Assembly (NCBI GenBank): GCA_910578175.1
Contig: CAJTPF010000003.1
Span: forward strand, 91,595-155,594
Reading direction: 5' to 3'
Source: an uncultured Lachnospiraceae bacterium
GTDB lineage: Bacteria; Bacillota; Clostridia; Lachnospirales; Lachnospiraceae
DNA length: 64,000 nt
Positions within the stretch are counted from its first letter, which is position 1, and every line of letters begins with the position of its first letter. Under the pieces are notes generated by a model. That model had not been told where the DNA came from, ran no database searches, and was given only the letters and a program-made list of their open reading frames with translations. Positions 25,221 to 34,994 of the stretch are shown piece after piece. Made by a program: the position numbers and the translations under genes.

Positions 25221-25252
25221 AAGTATTCCATGAATGTTTTTGGATAAAAAAC

Positions 25253-27946
25253 TTAGTGGGTCCCTACTATTCGATATGATCCTTTGTAGTCCTCTGTTAT
25301 CTGATAAAGTATTACATCTCCCATTTTTATATCAATCTGTCTGCCTCCTGACATGATTTCTTTCCGGTATCCCTCGGTTTTCCACATATTACAATACCCT
25401 TTTTCATAATTATCCCGATTGATATAGGACAGCCGGCTTCTCCCATTTGCGACTGTATATATCTCCATATTCGCAATAATGATTCCGCTTCCATATGACC
25501 GTTTCATTAACTCCCGTTCTGTTATACTTTCAGAAACATTGAAAGTATCCGGGATTACATACACTTTTTCCGGAATCGTTACTATCCCCTGCCATTCCTG
25601 TAATCCCTGAGATGCCTGACCGGAGTCCGTGACACGATACTGCTCCGCCATCCCTCCAAAGCTTCGATCTGACCAATCCAGCCTGATCTCCTTTAAAATT
25701 TCTTCAAATCCGCTGTTGTCTTCCTTTGCTGCGCAGAGCTTTACTTTTTTTCTGCTTCCGTCTTTTCCCAGATGATAATATCTCATATCTATCCTGACAT
25801 GATCACGTTCTCCGCTCATACTTCCAATAGTCCGGAGTTTAAACGGAATCCTGCTGTTTTTAAATTCACCGCTTTCATATGGCAGTAAATTTTTACTTCC
25901 AACAAATATACCGTCTTCATCGTTTGGTCCCACACGATGATCTTTTTCACTTACCGCCAACCCATAAATCCTTCCTATAACTTCCACGGTTATGGTATCC
26001 GATGCCGCATAATTACTGATCGCTTTATTGGCTTTTCTCTGGATATGATTCTCTATACTGGAAACGGTCTCAAAATTTAAACTGTAATTTCGCAGTTTTA
26101 TATCATACTTTCCTTCTTTGACACCTATAGGAATCATAAATCGTATTTCACCCAGTTTTACGGAAAACCAGGTATCTGCCTCTATTCTTTTTCCGTTATA
26201 AAAAATCTCAAAGGGAACTTTTAACTGTGTATCCGCAACATACCGGGAATAATCCCTGACCCCGTATCCCTTAATATCATTGTGCGTTCCATATGCGCTG
26301 AGATTTAAGACAGCCTCTTTATTTATGACCAGCGCTGGAATATCCGGATCGGGGCTGATCAACTGATTATATTTTTTTCCTTTTTCTGCTGTCAGTTTTG
26401 CACATACCGGGGTATGAATCCTGATGCTGTTCCTGCAGAACAGTTCTATGTTTTTGCGGGAACCGTCGCTCATGCTGGTATAAATACCGTCTGCAAAAAC
26501 GTTTTTCGCCGGACAATTCTTTTTTGTATTTGGAATAATATAGCCTTTTTCATATAAATGCGATGTCTGATTCCATATGAATCCCGGAGGTTCCGGACCG
26601 GCATTCTCCTTCCATGTATCCTCCAATAAAATACTGCCGTTTATCTTTAAATAATCGTTTCTTACCCGAATCGCTCCCACTGCGGAATCGGCCAAAGGCT
26701 GCAGATCCACATCCGGTATCGCCGGTTTCATCCCGTGGGCTGAATAATCCCGAAGGACTATATCTGCGGTTTGGACGGTTTCATCATAAATCGGTATCTG
26801 TATATGTTCATAATAACTGCCCCACTGTTTTTTTTGAATATCCGGTTTTAAACCCTTTTTTGCAATATAGATCTTCTCATTTTCAAACGCATAATTTCGT
26901 ACCTCTACACCTGATAAATACCAGAACTCCAATGAATCAGTAGTCCAGTATGAAACTTTTTTCTCCGTATGATACCATCGCGATACACTTTTTGTTTCAT
27001 TCCTATATTCTCCGTCATGATTTATCCAAAAGATGTGATAATTTGTTTTAATACATACCGGTATCTTCATCGTCACTTCAATCTTTTGAAAATTCATATC
27101 ATAATAATATGAGTTAATATCCGCCTCCATATAGAGTGACTTTCCTGTAGGAATCCCCTGTTCCAGATCAAAATATTCCCTGCCTTTTTCTCCTGCCCCG
27201 ATCTTAATACTGCCTGACGGGTAAACGCTTTTGTTCAAGGCAGATACCTTTTTTTCCGAATAAACAAACTCCTTTCTCCGGATCTGTGGCGGATATTGTA
27301 CTGATTTGTTAAAATGGGTACGCAGGCTTTCTTTGGAAGCCCAGTCTCTTGCACCGGCTATTCCTTCAAATGTATAATAGACCTCTCCCCAGCTGTTTCC
27401 ATTTGAATCCGTTAATCCTCCCAGGATATTTCCATACTCACAGACCGTAAGTACGGAATCAATATAAACTGTATCACCATATGCATATAGCTGATGCTGC
27501 CATTCTCCTGAAACCCTGCCGACAGCATTAAAGATTTCATCTCTTTCTCCATAATAATAACAATATATATAACCCGGATGAAACGGGTCGTCCCTGTATT
27601 GTATTTCACCATATTCATATAATTTAATAAATGCACACTGCTGACCCGGAGCATCCACCGGCATATCATAACGTTTGATCACCCAGCCTGCCGTCCGGTA
27701 TGTGATATTAGAAGTAGCCTTTTTATCATGGGTCGTCATCATCAGATTGCCGTCAGAATCAAACTCCAGTCTTTCCCTGTAATAATCTCCTTCCTCCATG
27801 CCATATGCTTCTGTCAGAAACATATTACTGCCTCTGCATGTTCCTATAATAATAATCAGAACAAATAAATACATTCTAATTAATGTCTTTACACTTATTC
27901 TCTTAAGAAAAAAAGTGATAAAAGTATGAATTTCATATCCCTTCAT
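25253..27946 (-). CDS. Large exported protein of unknown function (DUF5704-like)
   Basis: An 897-residue protein with a hydrophobic N-terminal segment (about 22-42, LIRMYLFVLIIIIGT) that acts as signal peptide or anchor. The mature part is rich in Tyr and beta strands. Its start (ITYRTAGWVIKRYDMP) resembles DUF5704-containing exported proteins as I recall them, unverified. No catalytic motif, repeat or sorting signal was seen. Its genomic position between metG and a divergent DUF885 lipoprotein gives no functional hint. A surface or secreted beta-rich structure is the safest reading. Confidence 0.6.
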   Translation of the reverse strand: MKGYEIHTFITFFLKRISVKTLIRMYLFVLIIIIGTCRGSNMFLTEAYGMEEGDYYRERLEFDSDGNLMMTTHDKKATSNITYRTAGWVIKRYDMPVDAPGQQCAFIKLYEYGEIQYRDDPFHPGYIYCYYYGERDEIFNAVGRVSGEWQHQLYAYGDTVYIDSVLTVCEYGNILGGLTDSNGNSWGEVYYTFEGIAGARDWASKESLRTHFNKSVQYPPQIRRKEFVYSEKKVSALNKSVYPSGSIKIGAGEKGREYFDLEQGIPTGKSLYMEADINSYYYDMNFQKIEVTMKIPVCIKTNYHIFWINHDGEYRNETKSVSRWYHTEKKVSYWTTDSLEFWYLSGVEVRNYAFENEKIYIAKKGLKPDIQKKQWGSYYEHIQIPIYDETVQTADIVLRDYSAHGMKPAIPDVDLQPLADSAVGAIRVRNDYLKINGSILLEDTWKENAGPEPPGFIWNQTSHLYEKGYIIPNTKKNCPAKNVFADGIYTSMSDGSRKNIELFCRNSIRIHTPVCAKLTAEKGKKYNQLISPDPDIPALVINKEAVLNLSAYGTHNDIKGYGVRDYSRYVADTQLKVPFEIFYNGKRIEADTWFSVKLGEIRFMIPIGVKEGKYDIKLRNYSLNFETVSSIENHIQRKANKAISNYAASDTITVEVIGRIYGLAVSEKDHRVGPNDEDGIFVGSKNLLPYESGEFKNSRIPFKLRTIGSMSGERDHVRIDMRYYHLGKDGSRKKVKLCAAKEDNSGFEEILKEIRLDWSDRSFGGMAEQYRVTDSGQASQGLQEWQGIVTIPEKVYVIPDTFNVSESITERELMKRSYGSGIIIANMEIYTVANGRSRLSYINRDNYEKGYCNMWKTEGYRKEIMSGGRQIDIKMGDVILYQITEDYKGSYRIVGTH

Positions 27947-28171
27947 TCAAATGCCCCCTTATATTAATCACTTTTTAATTTGTTAATATTTTATAATGCA
28001 GCTCAGTATTTGTCAAGTATTAATTCGTAACATTTTATATTCATGGGTTTTCTTCTCACAAAACTACAATTGATACATATATATAAATAATAAGGTTTGA
28101 ATAATCAACGATTTTGTGTTATTCTGTTATTAAATTTTATAGAAAGGATTAGGCATATTTGCAGAAACGAT

Positions 28172-30058
28172 ATGAATAAAAAAATTACCGCAAGGCTTTT
28201 AGCCATATTATTAACAGTTATATTTATTTTTTCTATGACCGGATGCGGAAAGAGTTCCATCGATAGCTCCGGTGAAACCACTTCAGATAATTTTACAGAA
28301 AAAAACAAAGAGACAAATTCCGAAGATCAGGAAACTACTACTTCAGAAGATAACTCGTCAGTTGCCAGGGAAGAACAAAAAAAGTTTAATGATTTCACAA
28401 ACGAAATCTTTACTTCCGAATTAGTTCTCAATATTCTGAATCTTCACTGTGCACTGGCACATCCGGAAAATTTCGGAATCAAAGATTATGAAATTTCACT
28501 GGGCAGCTTTTCCGCTGAAGAGGATACCAAATCCTATGAACTATTAGACAAATACATAGATGAATTAGCAGATTTTGACTACAATCTGTTAACTACTGAG
28601 CAACAATTAACATATGACATTTTTAAAACTTATGCCACTGATTCAAAAAAGTATAAGGGATATCGCCTGTATAATGATTATATGTCTCCTTTAAACGGTA
28701 TGCAGTCCTACATTCCTACAATATTGGCAGAATATGTATTTTACGATGAAGAGGATATCAAAGATTATCTGGAAATACTGAAAACATTTCCATCTTTTTT
28801 TGAAGACCTAATCAGTTTCGAAAAAGAGCAGTCAGAAGCCGGATTTTTTATGCCGGATTTTGAGGTTGACAAAATCGTTGACCAATGTCAGCAATTCATT
28901 GCCAATCCAGATAATCACTACCTGATTGACAGTTTTAACAGGCGTATAGATTCCATAGATTTTTTGGATAACAATGCAAAAGAACTTTATAAATCTGCTA
29001 ATATCACCCAAATAAAGGAAAGCGTTATTCCTGCATATGAATATATAATCAGTGAACTTCCAAAGTTAAAGGGTACCTGTAAGAATGAAGGCGGTCTGGC
29101 AAATTATAAAAACGGCAAAGAATTTTATGAATTATTGGTTCGGGATTACACAGGTTCCGATAAATCCGTACCCGAAATCAAAAAGATGATAGAAGATAAA
29201 TATAAAGCTGATTTTAACGAAATATTGGGAATCACTTTAAAAGATAATACTATTTTTGACAAAATGTCAGAATGCCCCGTGGATTTAAGCGACCCGACTA
29301 AGGTCTTAAATGAATTGAAATCAAAAATTGCCGTGGATTTTCCAACCGGGCTGGATACAACATTTACGGTCAACTATGTTCCTGAATCCATGGAAAAATA
29401 CACAAGTCCGGCTTACTACATTTTGCCGCCAATCGATAATCTGAATAACAATTCCATATATATTAATAAATCACAGGCCAGTGAAAGTATTGAAGATTTT
29501 GTGACTCTGGCCCATGAAGGTTTTCCGGGACATTTGTTCCAAACCACCTATTTCTATTCCCAGAATCCTTCCAATATCCGAAAATTATTTTCCTTTTCCG
29601 GATATTCCGAAGGCTGGGGAACATATGCAGAAATGTACAGCTACAGCCTTGCAGGAACTGAGGACACTGTAACGAGAATCAATGAGTTAAATAAAACATA
29701 TACTTTTGCGATTTACTGTTTGACAGATATCGGTATTAATTATGAAGGATGGAGCTATGATGATACTATGAAATTCCTTTCAGGCATTGGTCTCGGCAAA
29801 GAGGAGTCCGACACGATTTACGAAACACTTATAGAAGAACCCGCATTGTATCTTGCTTATTATGTAGGTTATCTGGAATTTATGGAATTAAGGGCAACTG
29901 CCGAAGAAGCTCTGGGTGATAATTTTTCACTGAAAGCATTCCATACCTTCCTTTTGAAAACCGGTCCTGCTCAATTCGAAATTATCCGTGACAGGATGGA
30001 AACCTGGATTGATGATCAGAAAAATTCAGAAGAACTAAGAAACAACCAGGCAGATTAA
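28172..30058 (+). CDS. DUF885-family lipoprotein, predicted metallopeptidase
   Basis: A 628-residue lipoprotein. The signal peptide ends at Cys25 (SMTGC), followed by a Ser/Thr/Glu-rich linker. The DUF885 domain includes TLAHEGFPGHLFQT (zinc-type HExxxH-like motif), GWGTYAEMYS, and a C-terminal ALYLAYYVGYLEFMELRATAEEALG and FLLKTGPAQFEIIRDRM. Family members are thought to be zinc peptidases acting outside the membrane. ATG at 28172 is chosen because the signal peptide begins there; a TTG at 28097 would add an improbable hydrophobic extension. It is monocistronic. Confidence 0.85.
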   Translation: MNKKITARLLAILLTVIFIFSMTGCGKSSIDSSGETTSDNFTEKNKETNSEDQETTTSEDNSSVAREEQKKFNDFTNEIFTSELVLNILNLHCALAHPENFGIKDYEISLGSFSAEEDTKSYELLDKYIDELADFDYNLLTTEQQLTYDIFKTYATDSKKYKGYRLYNDYMSPLNGMQSYIPTILAEYVFYDEEDIKDYLEILKTFPSFFEDLISFEKEQSEAGFFMPDFEVDKIVDQCQQFIANPDNHYLIDSFNRRIDSIDFLDNNAKELYKSANITQIKESVIPAYEYIISELPKLKGTCKNEGGLANYKNGKEFYELLVRDYTGSDKSVPEIKKMIEDKYKADFNEILGITLKDNTIFDKMSECPVDLSDPTKVLNELKSKIAVDFPTGLDTTFTVNYVPESMEKYTSPAYYILPPIDNLNNNSIYINKSQASESIEDFVTLAHEGFPGHLFQTTYFYSQNPSNIRKLFSFSGYSEGWGTYAEMYSYSLAGTEDTVTRINELNKTYTFAIYCLTDIGINYEGWSYDDTMKFLSGIGLGKEESDTIYETLIEEPALYLAYYVGYLEFMELRATAEEALGDNFSLKAFHTFLLKTGPAQFEIIRDRMETWIDDQKNSEELRNNQAD

Positions 30059-30128
30059 ATTTTGTATCATTTGTTTCTATAACAAAGCCTTATTTTGAAA
30101 TACTTACCATTTTACCAAAAAGATAATC

Positions 30129-30168
30129 AACCGATTACGACATACTTTTACGTATGTCGTAATCGGTT
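30129..30168. repeat. Long perfect hairpin downstream of the DUF885 gene
   Basis: Seventeen-base arms (30129-30145 and 30152-30168) pair perfectly around a six-base loop (TTTTAC). No T run follows directly on either strand, so it is not a standard terminator, although it lies between two convergent genes. Confidence 0.6.
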
Positions 30169-30230
30169 AAGAATTTCTCACTTCTATAACGCAATATTAC
30201 TATCTATATATTCCACATTACAATTCTTTA

Positions 30231-31073
30231 TTATCGTTCCAAATCAGCCTGATATACATCTCTTTTACTGATACCCCTGTCTTTTGCCACCTGTTTCATG
30301 GCTTCCTTTTTATTCATTCCTCTGTTTACATAATAATCCAGATGTTCCACAACAGTCAGTTCCAACCAGCTCTCCTGCTCCTCTTTCACTTTTTCATCAA
30401 AACTTTTCCCCTCAATCACCAGTACAAATTCACCTTTCGGTTCATTCAGGCTGTAATGGTCAATCATATCATCAATAAACGACTGTTCTGCTTCTTCGTA
30501 TTTCTTCGTCAGTTCCCGGCAGATGGTTATCCTGCGGTTTCCAATCCGTTCCTTAAGTTCCTCCAGGGTCCGCAGCAGATGATGGGGCGCCTCATATAAT
30601 ACAATGGTTCTTGTCTCCTCCGCCAGTTCTGCCAGCACCATTGTCCGCTCCTTCTTATCATTTGGCAAAAATGCTTCAAATGCAAATCTTCTGGTGGCCA
30701 TACCGGACATGGTCAATGCCGTTATGCATGCTACCGGTCCCGGAAGGGAAGAGACTTCTATTCCGGCCTCAAAACATTGCCGTACCAGTTCTTCTCCCGG
30801 GTCGGATATTCCCGGCGTACCTGCATCCGTGATCAATGCGATATTTTTTCCCTCTTGCAACAAAGAAACCAGATATTTTGCTTTTTCCACTTTGTTATAC
30901 TCATGGTAACTTGTCATCGGCGTTTTTATCTCAAAATGATTCAGCAGCTTAATGCTGTGTCTTGTATCTTCCGCACCGATCAAATCCACTTCTTTTAACG
31001 TCCGCAGCACCCGGAACGTAATATCCTCCAGATTTCCAATGGGGGTAGCACATAAATATAATTTTCCGCTCAT
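30231..31073 (-). CDS. rsmI: 16S rRNA (cytidine1402-2'-O)-methyltransferase
   Basis: A 280-residue RsmI protein of the tetrapyrrole-methylase fold: LYLCATPIGNLEDITFR at the N-terminus, LIGAEDTRHS, ALITDAGTPGISDPGEELV, and YEAPHHLLRTLEEL with ICRELTKKYEE. It 2'-O-methylates C1402 of 16S rRNA. It ends the yaaR-holB-ricT-trmN6-rsmI cluster, matching the B. subtilis yaaR-yabC order. Confidence 0.97.
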   Translation of the reverse strand: MSGKLYLCATPIGNLEDITFRVLRTLKEVDLIGAEDTRHSIKLLNHFEIKTPMTSYHEYNKVEKAKYLVSLLQEGKNIALITDAGTPGISDPGEELVRQCFEAGIEVSSLPGPVACITALTMSGMATRRFAFEAFLPNDKKERTMVLAELAEETRTIVLYEAPHHLLRTLEELKERIGNRRITICRELTKKYEEAEQSFIDDMIDHYSLNEPKGEFVLVIEGKSFDEKVKEEQESWLELTVVEHLDYYVNRGMNKKEAMKQVAKDRGISKRDVYQADLER

Positions 31074-31130
31074 TTTAACTCTAGTCCTCCATTCTTCTCT
31101 ATGGTTTCACAACCTGCCGCCATGGCGGCT

Positions 31131-31868
31131 CTAATATCCGTAAATATCATATATTTCATCCGTATACTTTCCCGTTTCCTGATAAACCACCAACGGCGCT
31201 TCCACTTTCATCATACTTTTACCGCCCCGCACGGATTCCAGCAATACCATGTTTGCCTCTTTATCTACAAACGGATGGACCAGTTTCATACGCTTCGGCT
31301 CCAGTTTATAGGATTTCAGGGTGCAGAGAATCTCCGCCAGCCGGTGGGGTCTGTGTACCATATAAAATCTGCCACCGGGTTTTAAAAGCAACGCGGCCTC
31401 CCTTACCACATCTTCCAGCGTACACATTACTTCGTGTCTCGCGATTGCTTTCGGCATATCCGGATTTTTAAGTCCGTGGTTATCATTCATATAGGGTGGA
31501 TTTGACGTAACTACATCAAAAGAAGCCTTCTTAAATATCGAAGAGGCTTCCTTTATATCTCCGGTTATAATTTCTATTTTATCCTGCAGATGGTTATAGC
31601 AGACACTTCTTCTTGCCATATCTGCGCTTTCCGGCTGAATTTCCAGCCCGGTAAAATGCTTTCCGCGGGTTTTTGCCTCCAGAAGAATGGGTATGATACC
31701 TGTTCCGGTACCCATATCCAGTACGCATTCCCCTTCCTGTACGTTTGCAAACCCGCTGAGCAGCACCCCGTCCATGCCAAAGCAGAATTTATCCTTATGC
31801 TGGATTATTTTATATCCATTTCGTTCCAAATCATCCAGACGTTCTCCTGGCCTTAATAAATCAGTCAT
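31131..31868 (-). CDS. trmN6: tRNA1(Val) adenine-37 N6-methyltransferase-like protein
   Basis: A 245-residue class I SAM methyltransferase. The SAM loop is DMGTGTGIIPILL (about 50-62) and the catalytic motif is TSNPPYMND (NPPY, target adenine amino group). GGRFYMVHRPHRLAEI follows. The start lies eight bases inside the end of ricT, so translation is coupled. In Gram-positive genomes this position holds YabB, an orthologue of E. coli YfiC/TrmN6. The tRNA substrate is by family. Confidence 0.88.
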   Translation of the reverse strand: MTDLLRPGERLDDLERNGYKIIQHKDKFCFGMDGVLLSGFANVQEGECVLDMGTGTGIIPILLEAKTRGKHFTGLEIQPESADMARRSVCYNHLQDKIEIITGDIKEASSIFKKASFDVVTSNPPYMNDNHGLKNPDMPKAIARHEVMCTLEDVVREAALLLKPGGRFYMVHRPHRLAEILCTLKSYKLEPKRMKLVHPFVDKEANMVLLESVRGGKSMMKVEAPLVVYQETGKYTDEIYDIYGY

Positions 31869-32766
31869 CTATCTTAGACTTTCCTTCCTTTTTCTCCAAC
31901 AGTTCCAGCGCTTTCAGTTCCTCATCATTGATATGCAGGGATTCTTTTCTGTGTCTTCGTTTAAATTTCAGATCATCAACCTTATATTCCCGAATTTCTT
32001 TTTCGTCGTTTACCTGAACGATTACTTTAACCAGCTGCCGGAGAACGCTTACGCTGGCCACTTCACCCTTGAGGCCATCGGCGGTATTCACGTAATCTCC
32101 CACCATGGGCAGCCTGCTGTTTAGTTCTTCATAGGTTTCCTCTTCATTTTTCAGACAGCACATCAGTCTTCCGCATACTCCGGATATCTTGGTCGGATTT
32201 AGCGATAAATTCTGTTCCTTTGCCATTTTGATGGATACCGGTATAAATTCCGTCAGATACGTATGACAGCATAATGGACGGCCGCAGATACTATATCCGC
32301 CTACCACTTTCGTTTCATCCCGGACACCGATCTGACGAAGTTCAATCCTTGTCTTAAAAACAGCCGCCAGATCTTTTACCAGTTCGCGGAAATCAATCCT
32401 ACCGTCTGCGGTAAAATAAAACAATAATTTGTTATTATCAAAAGTATATTCTGCATCGATCAGCTTCATATCCAGACCGTGTTTTCCTATCTTCTCAAAG
32501 CAGACATCAAAAGCTTTTTTTTCTTTTTCTTTATTTTCCGCTTCTATTGCATCATCTTCTTCCGTTGCAATGCGGATAACGCTTTTCAGCGGCTGTGTGA
32601 TCTTTTCATCTTCCACATCCCGGATTCCCAGGACAACCTGTCCGTATTCCACTCCCCTGGCCGTTTCAACTATCACATGCTGCCCCTTTTCGATCGGTAG
32701 ATCTTCCGGTGCAAAATAATATATCTTTCCTGTTTTTCTGAATCGAACTCCTATTATTTTTGTCAT
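31861..32766 (-). CDS. ricT: RicT (YaaT), PSP1-domain protein
   Basis: A 301-residue PSP1-domain protein with the cysteine cluster CGRPLCCHTYL and GVCGRLMCCLKNEEETYEEL (about 160-215). In B. subtilis RicT forms a complex with RicA and RicF that carries iron-sulfur clusters and directs RNase Y cleavage. It is needed for sporulation, competence and biofilm. The genes yaaR and holB lie just upstream, the same order as in Bacillus. The C-terminal tail is Lys/Glu-rich. Confidence 0.94.
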   Translation of the reverse strand: MTKIIGVRFRKTGKIYYFAPEDLPIEKGQHVIVETARGVEYGQVVLGIRDVEDEKITQPLKSVIRIATEEDDAIEAENKEKEKKAFDVCFEKIGKHGLDMKLIDAEYTFDNNKLLFYFTADGRIDFRELVKDLAAVFKTRIELRQIGVRDETKVVGGYSICGRPLCCHTYLTEFIPVSIKMAKEQNLSLNPTKISGVCGRLMCCLKNEEETYEELNSRLPMVGDYVNTADGLKGEVASVSVLRQLVKVIVQVNDEKEIREYKVDDLKFKRRHRKESLHINDEELKALELLEKKEGKSKIDD

Positions 32767-32794
32767 TTTCTATTTAATCTCCGTTTCTGTTCTG

Positions 32795-33796
32795 TTAAAT
32801 ATTGTCCCTGATGGTCATGAACATCAGCTCGATGACAATATCAAAATTAACATTTGATCTTAATCTTACCTTTGCTTTGTCCAATGCCTTTAAAACTTCT
32901 TCAATACCGTTATAAGAGGAATTTGCCGCATGTTGTTTTATGGTTTTCAGCTCATTCTTGAAAATCAGCTCATTTACATTCATGGATGCCTTATATAACA
33001 ATACATCCCGAAACCACAAAATCATCAGATCAATGTAGTCATTAAAGGTATATTTATAATCTGACGCCCGTTTTACCGCAGCAACCACCTCATATGCCTG
33101 CATATCTTTGATATATCGCATCAGCTGGGTTACTTCATCCAGCATTTCCGAAAACTCCGCCGAAGATACAAGGCTTATGGCTTTTCCAAGATTTCCGCCT
33201 GCAAAGGATGCGGCGATCTCCGCCTGATAATCCACTACTTTTTCTTTTTTCATCAGATAATGCTTCACTGCCTCTTTTTTTAAAGGCTGCATATTTAGCG
33301 TTACACATCTGGATAAAACTGTCTGCAGCATCAAATCAACATTGGTGGTCAGCAACAGGATCACTGCGTATTCCGGCGGCTCTTCTATGGTTTTCAGCAT
33401 CGCATTCTGTGCCTGTACATTCATAAGCTGTGCATCTTCAACGATATATACTTTATAGTTATAACTGTAAGGTTTTAAGTCTACGTCATTGACCAGCTGA
33501 TTTCTGATCTCATCCACCGAAATCAGATTCGGCTTTTCATGCTTTACATAAATGATGTCCGGATTATTGTCGGTTAAAGCCTGTATGCAGGAGTGACACT
33601 TCAGACAGGGTTCCTGACCGGATTCTTCGCATAAGAGAGTCATGGCAAAAGCTTTTGCCAGTGTCTTTTTACCCATGCCCTTTTCACCGTTTATAATATA
33701 GGCATGGGATAGTTTATCATTTTCCATTGCTTTGCTGAAATGCTCCAGAATATTTTCATTTCCCAGTATATCTTTAAATCCTGCCATAGGCTTCAC
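32795..33796 (-). CDS. holB: DNA polymerase III delta-prime subunit
   Basis: A 333-residue clamp-loader subunit with Walker-like NGEKGMGKKT (about 36-45), the zinc-binding CEESGQEPCLKCHSC, IVEDAQLMN, and MLKTIEEPPEY followed by TNVDLMLQTVLSRC. These are typical of delta-prime, which works with DnaX and HolA to load the sliding clamp. The start at 33796 or three codons downstream (33787) cannot be separated by spacing. It stands between yaaR and ricT. Confidence 0.93.
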   Translation of the reverse strand: MKPMAGFKDILGNENILEHFSKAMENDKLSHAYIINGEKGMGKKTLAKAFAMTLLCEESGQEPCLKCHSCIQALTDNNPDIIYVKHEKPNLISVDEIRNQLVNDVDLKPYSYNYKVYIVEDAQLMNVQAQNAMLKTIEEPPEYAVILLLTTNVDLMLQTVLSRCVTLNMQPLKKEAVKHYLMKKEKVVDYQAEIAASFAGGNLGKAISLVSSAEFSEMLDEVTQLMRYIKDMQAYEVVAAVKRASDYKYTFNDYIDLMILWFRDVLLYKASMNVNELIFKNELKTIKQHAANSSYNGIEEVLKALDKAKVRLRSNVNFDIVIELMFMTIRDNI

Positions 33797-33821
33797 TCTC
33801 TTTCGATAGTCTTTTCCAATC

Positions 33822-34262
33822 TTATGTAATTATATCCAATAATAAACCTCTGATTTCTCCTACCAGATTCAGGATGGAAATATTATCTTTCTCATCTTTG
33901 ATCAACTCGGCCGCCAGATCATCCAGATTTTTATCAATCAGACGGATGATTCCATATACCCGGTGTCTTCCCCTTCTGTCCAGAAAATTTTCTCTGGAGA
34001 ATTCATGTGAGCGGTATACGATTTCATTTATAAATTCTTTAATCAGCTGCCGATATCGTTTCATGTCACGCACATCTGTTTTTTTGGATATTTTCTTTCC
34101 CTGCTCCGATATCTCATTCATCAGCGCATTTATTTTCTCCTGAAGTCCCGCATCATCAATATGGCTTGCCAGAACAAATTTAAATGCTCCGTCCGCTTCT
34201 GTCGTCTGTCTGGCCGCCTCAGCCGGCGCAGTCTGTGTAAGTTCATTAATTCGCATCTCCAT
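33822..34262 (-). CDS. yaaR: YaaR-family (DUF327) protein
   Basis: A 146-residue helical protein with the DUF327 features: KISKKTDVRDMKRYRQLIKEFINEIV and RGRHRVYGIIRLIDKNLDDLA. The function is unknown in all bacteria, but the gene is tightly linked to holB and ricT in Firmicutes. ATG at 34262 has GGCGGTGA upstream; an in-frame GTG at 34271 is less likely. First gene of the five-gene cluster. Confidence 0.9.
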   Translation of the reverse strand: MEMRINELTQTAPAEAARQTTEADGAFKFVLASHIDDAGLQEKINALMNEISEQGKKISKKTDVRDMKRYRQLIKEFINEIVYRSHEFSRENFLDRRGRHRVYGIIRLIDKNLDDLAAELIKDEKDNISILNLVGEIRGLLLDIIT

Positions 34263-34358
34263 GAATTTCACCGCCTTCGAACCTGATTCATTATATCATA
34301 GTATATCATATTTTCTTAATCTGGTAAATGAAATCCATATATTATCATTCACATCGTT

Positions 34359-34391
34359 AAAAAAAGCGGTACAGTTCATACTGTACCGCAA
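34359..34391 (-). terminator. Terminator of the small membrane protein gene
   Basis: GCGGTACAG pairs with CTGTACCGC around a six-base loop. On the minus strand a run of seven T follows. It lies just after the stop at 34418. Confidence 0.9.
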
Positions 34392-34417
34392 AAGTAACTC
34401 TCAATATGTATTTATTC

Positions 34418-34879
34418 TTACATTGTGTCAGAGTTGCCTGCTCTCTTTGCCATAACAACCTTAGCAACAGCTCCGCCCACAAGAATAATGGTTCCGACGA
34501 TCATCAGCCAGAAGCCCGGACCACGGCTGACCATATCCTTAACCTCTGACGGTAACTTGCCAACTTCTTCTGAGTAATCCTGAACTTCAAAAAGCGTAAA
34601 TCCTGCAACAATAAATGCCATAACCGTATAACCCTTTTCCATATTGATAAAAGCAAATATCAGACAGATTATTACAACTACGATGAAATACTTACCATCG
34701 CCTGCTTCCCAGAGAGAAGTGCTTACTGAAAAACCTAATACAGATGCAGACAGATAATCCAGGAAACATGAGATGATAATGATCAATCCTCCCAACGCCA
34801 TAACTGCAAATAAACCGAATTTTTTAATATTCTGGTTCATGTCTCCACTCAAGCCTAACTTTTCTAAATTTTCATTCAT
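34418..34879 (-). CDS. Small membrane protein of unknown function
   Basis: A 153-residue protein with four predicted membrane segments: FAVMALGGLIIIISCFLDYL, YFIVVVIICLIFAFINM, TVMAFIVAGFTLF, and WLMIVGTIILVGGAVAKVV. Both ends are in the cytoplasm by the positive-inside rule. ATG at 34879 is chosen because TTAGGAGG lies nine bases upstream; the longer frame includes the ribosome site. It has its own strong promoter and terminator, suggesting abundant monocistronic expression. I do not recognise the family. Confidence 0.7.
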   Translation of the reverse strand: MNENLEKLGLSGDMNQNIKKFGLFAVMALGGLIIIISCFLDYLSASVLGFSVSTSLWEAGDGKYFIVVVIICLIFAFINMEKGYTVMAFIVAGFTLFEVQDYSEEVGKLPSEVKDMVSRGPGFWLMIVGTIILVGGAVAKVVMAKRAGNSDTM

Positions 34880-34914
34880 TTTTCTTTTTCCTCCTAAATG
34901 CATATAATACATAT

Positions 34915-34944
34915 AGTATAGGCTTAATCAGGGTGTTTTGTCAA
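34915..34944 (-). promoter_or_regulatory. Strong sigma-A-type promoter
   Basis: On the minus strand, -35 TTGACA (34944-34939), 18-bp spacer, -10 TATACT (34920-34915), about 30 bp before the ribosome site of the small membrane protein gene. Confidence 0.75.
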
Positions 34945-34994
34945 TAAGCGGCAATATGTGTTTACAATATATTTACAATCCATTAATATATTGT

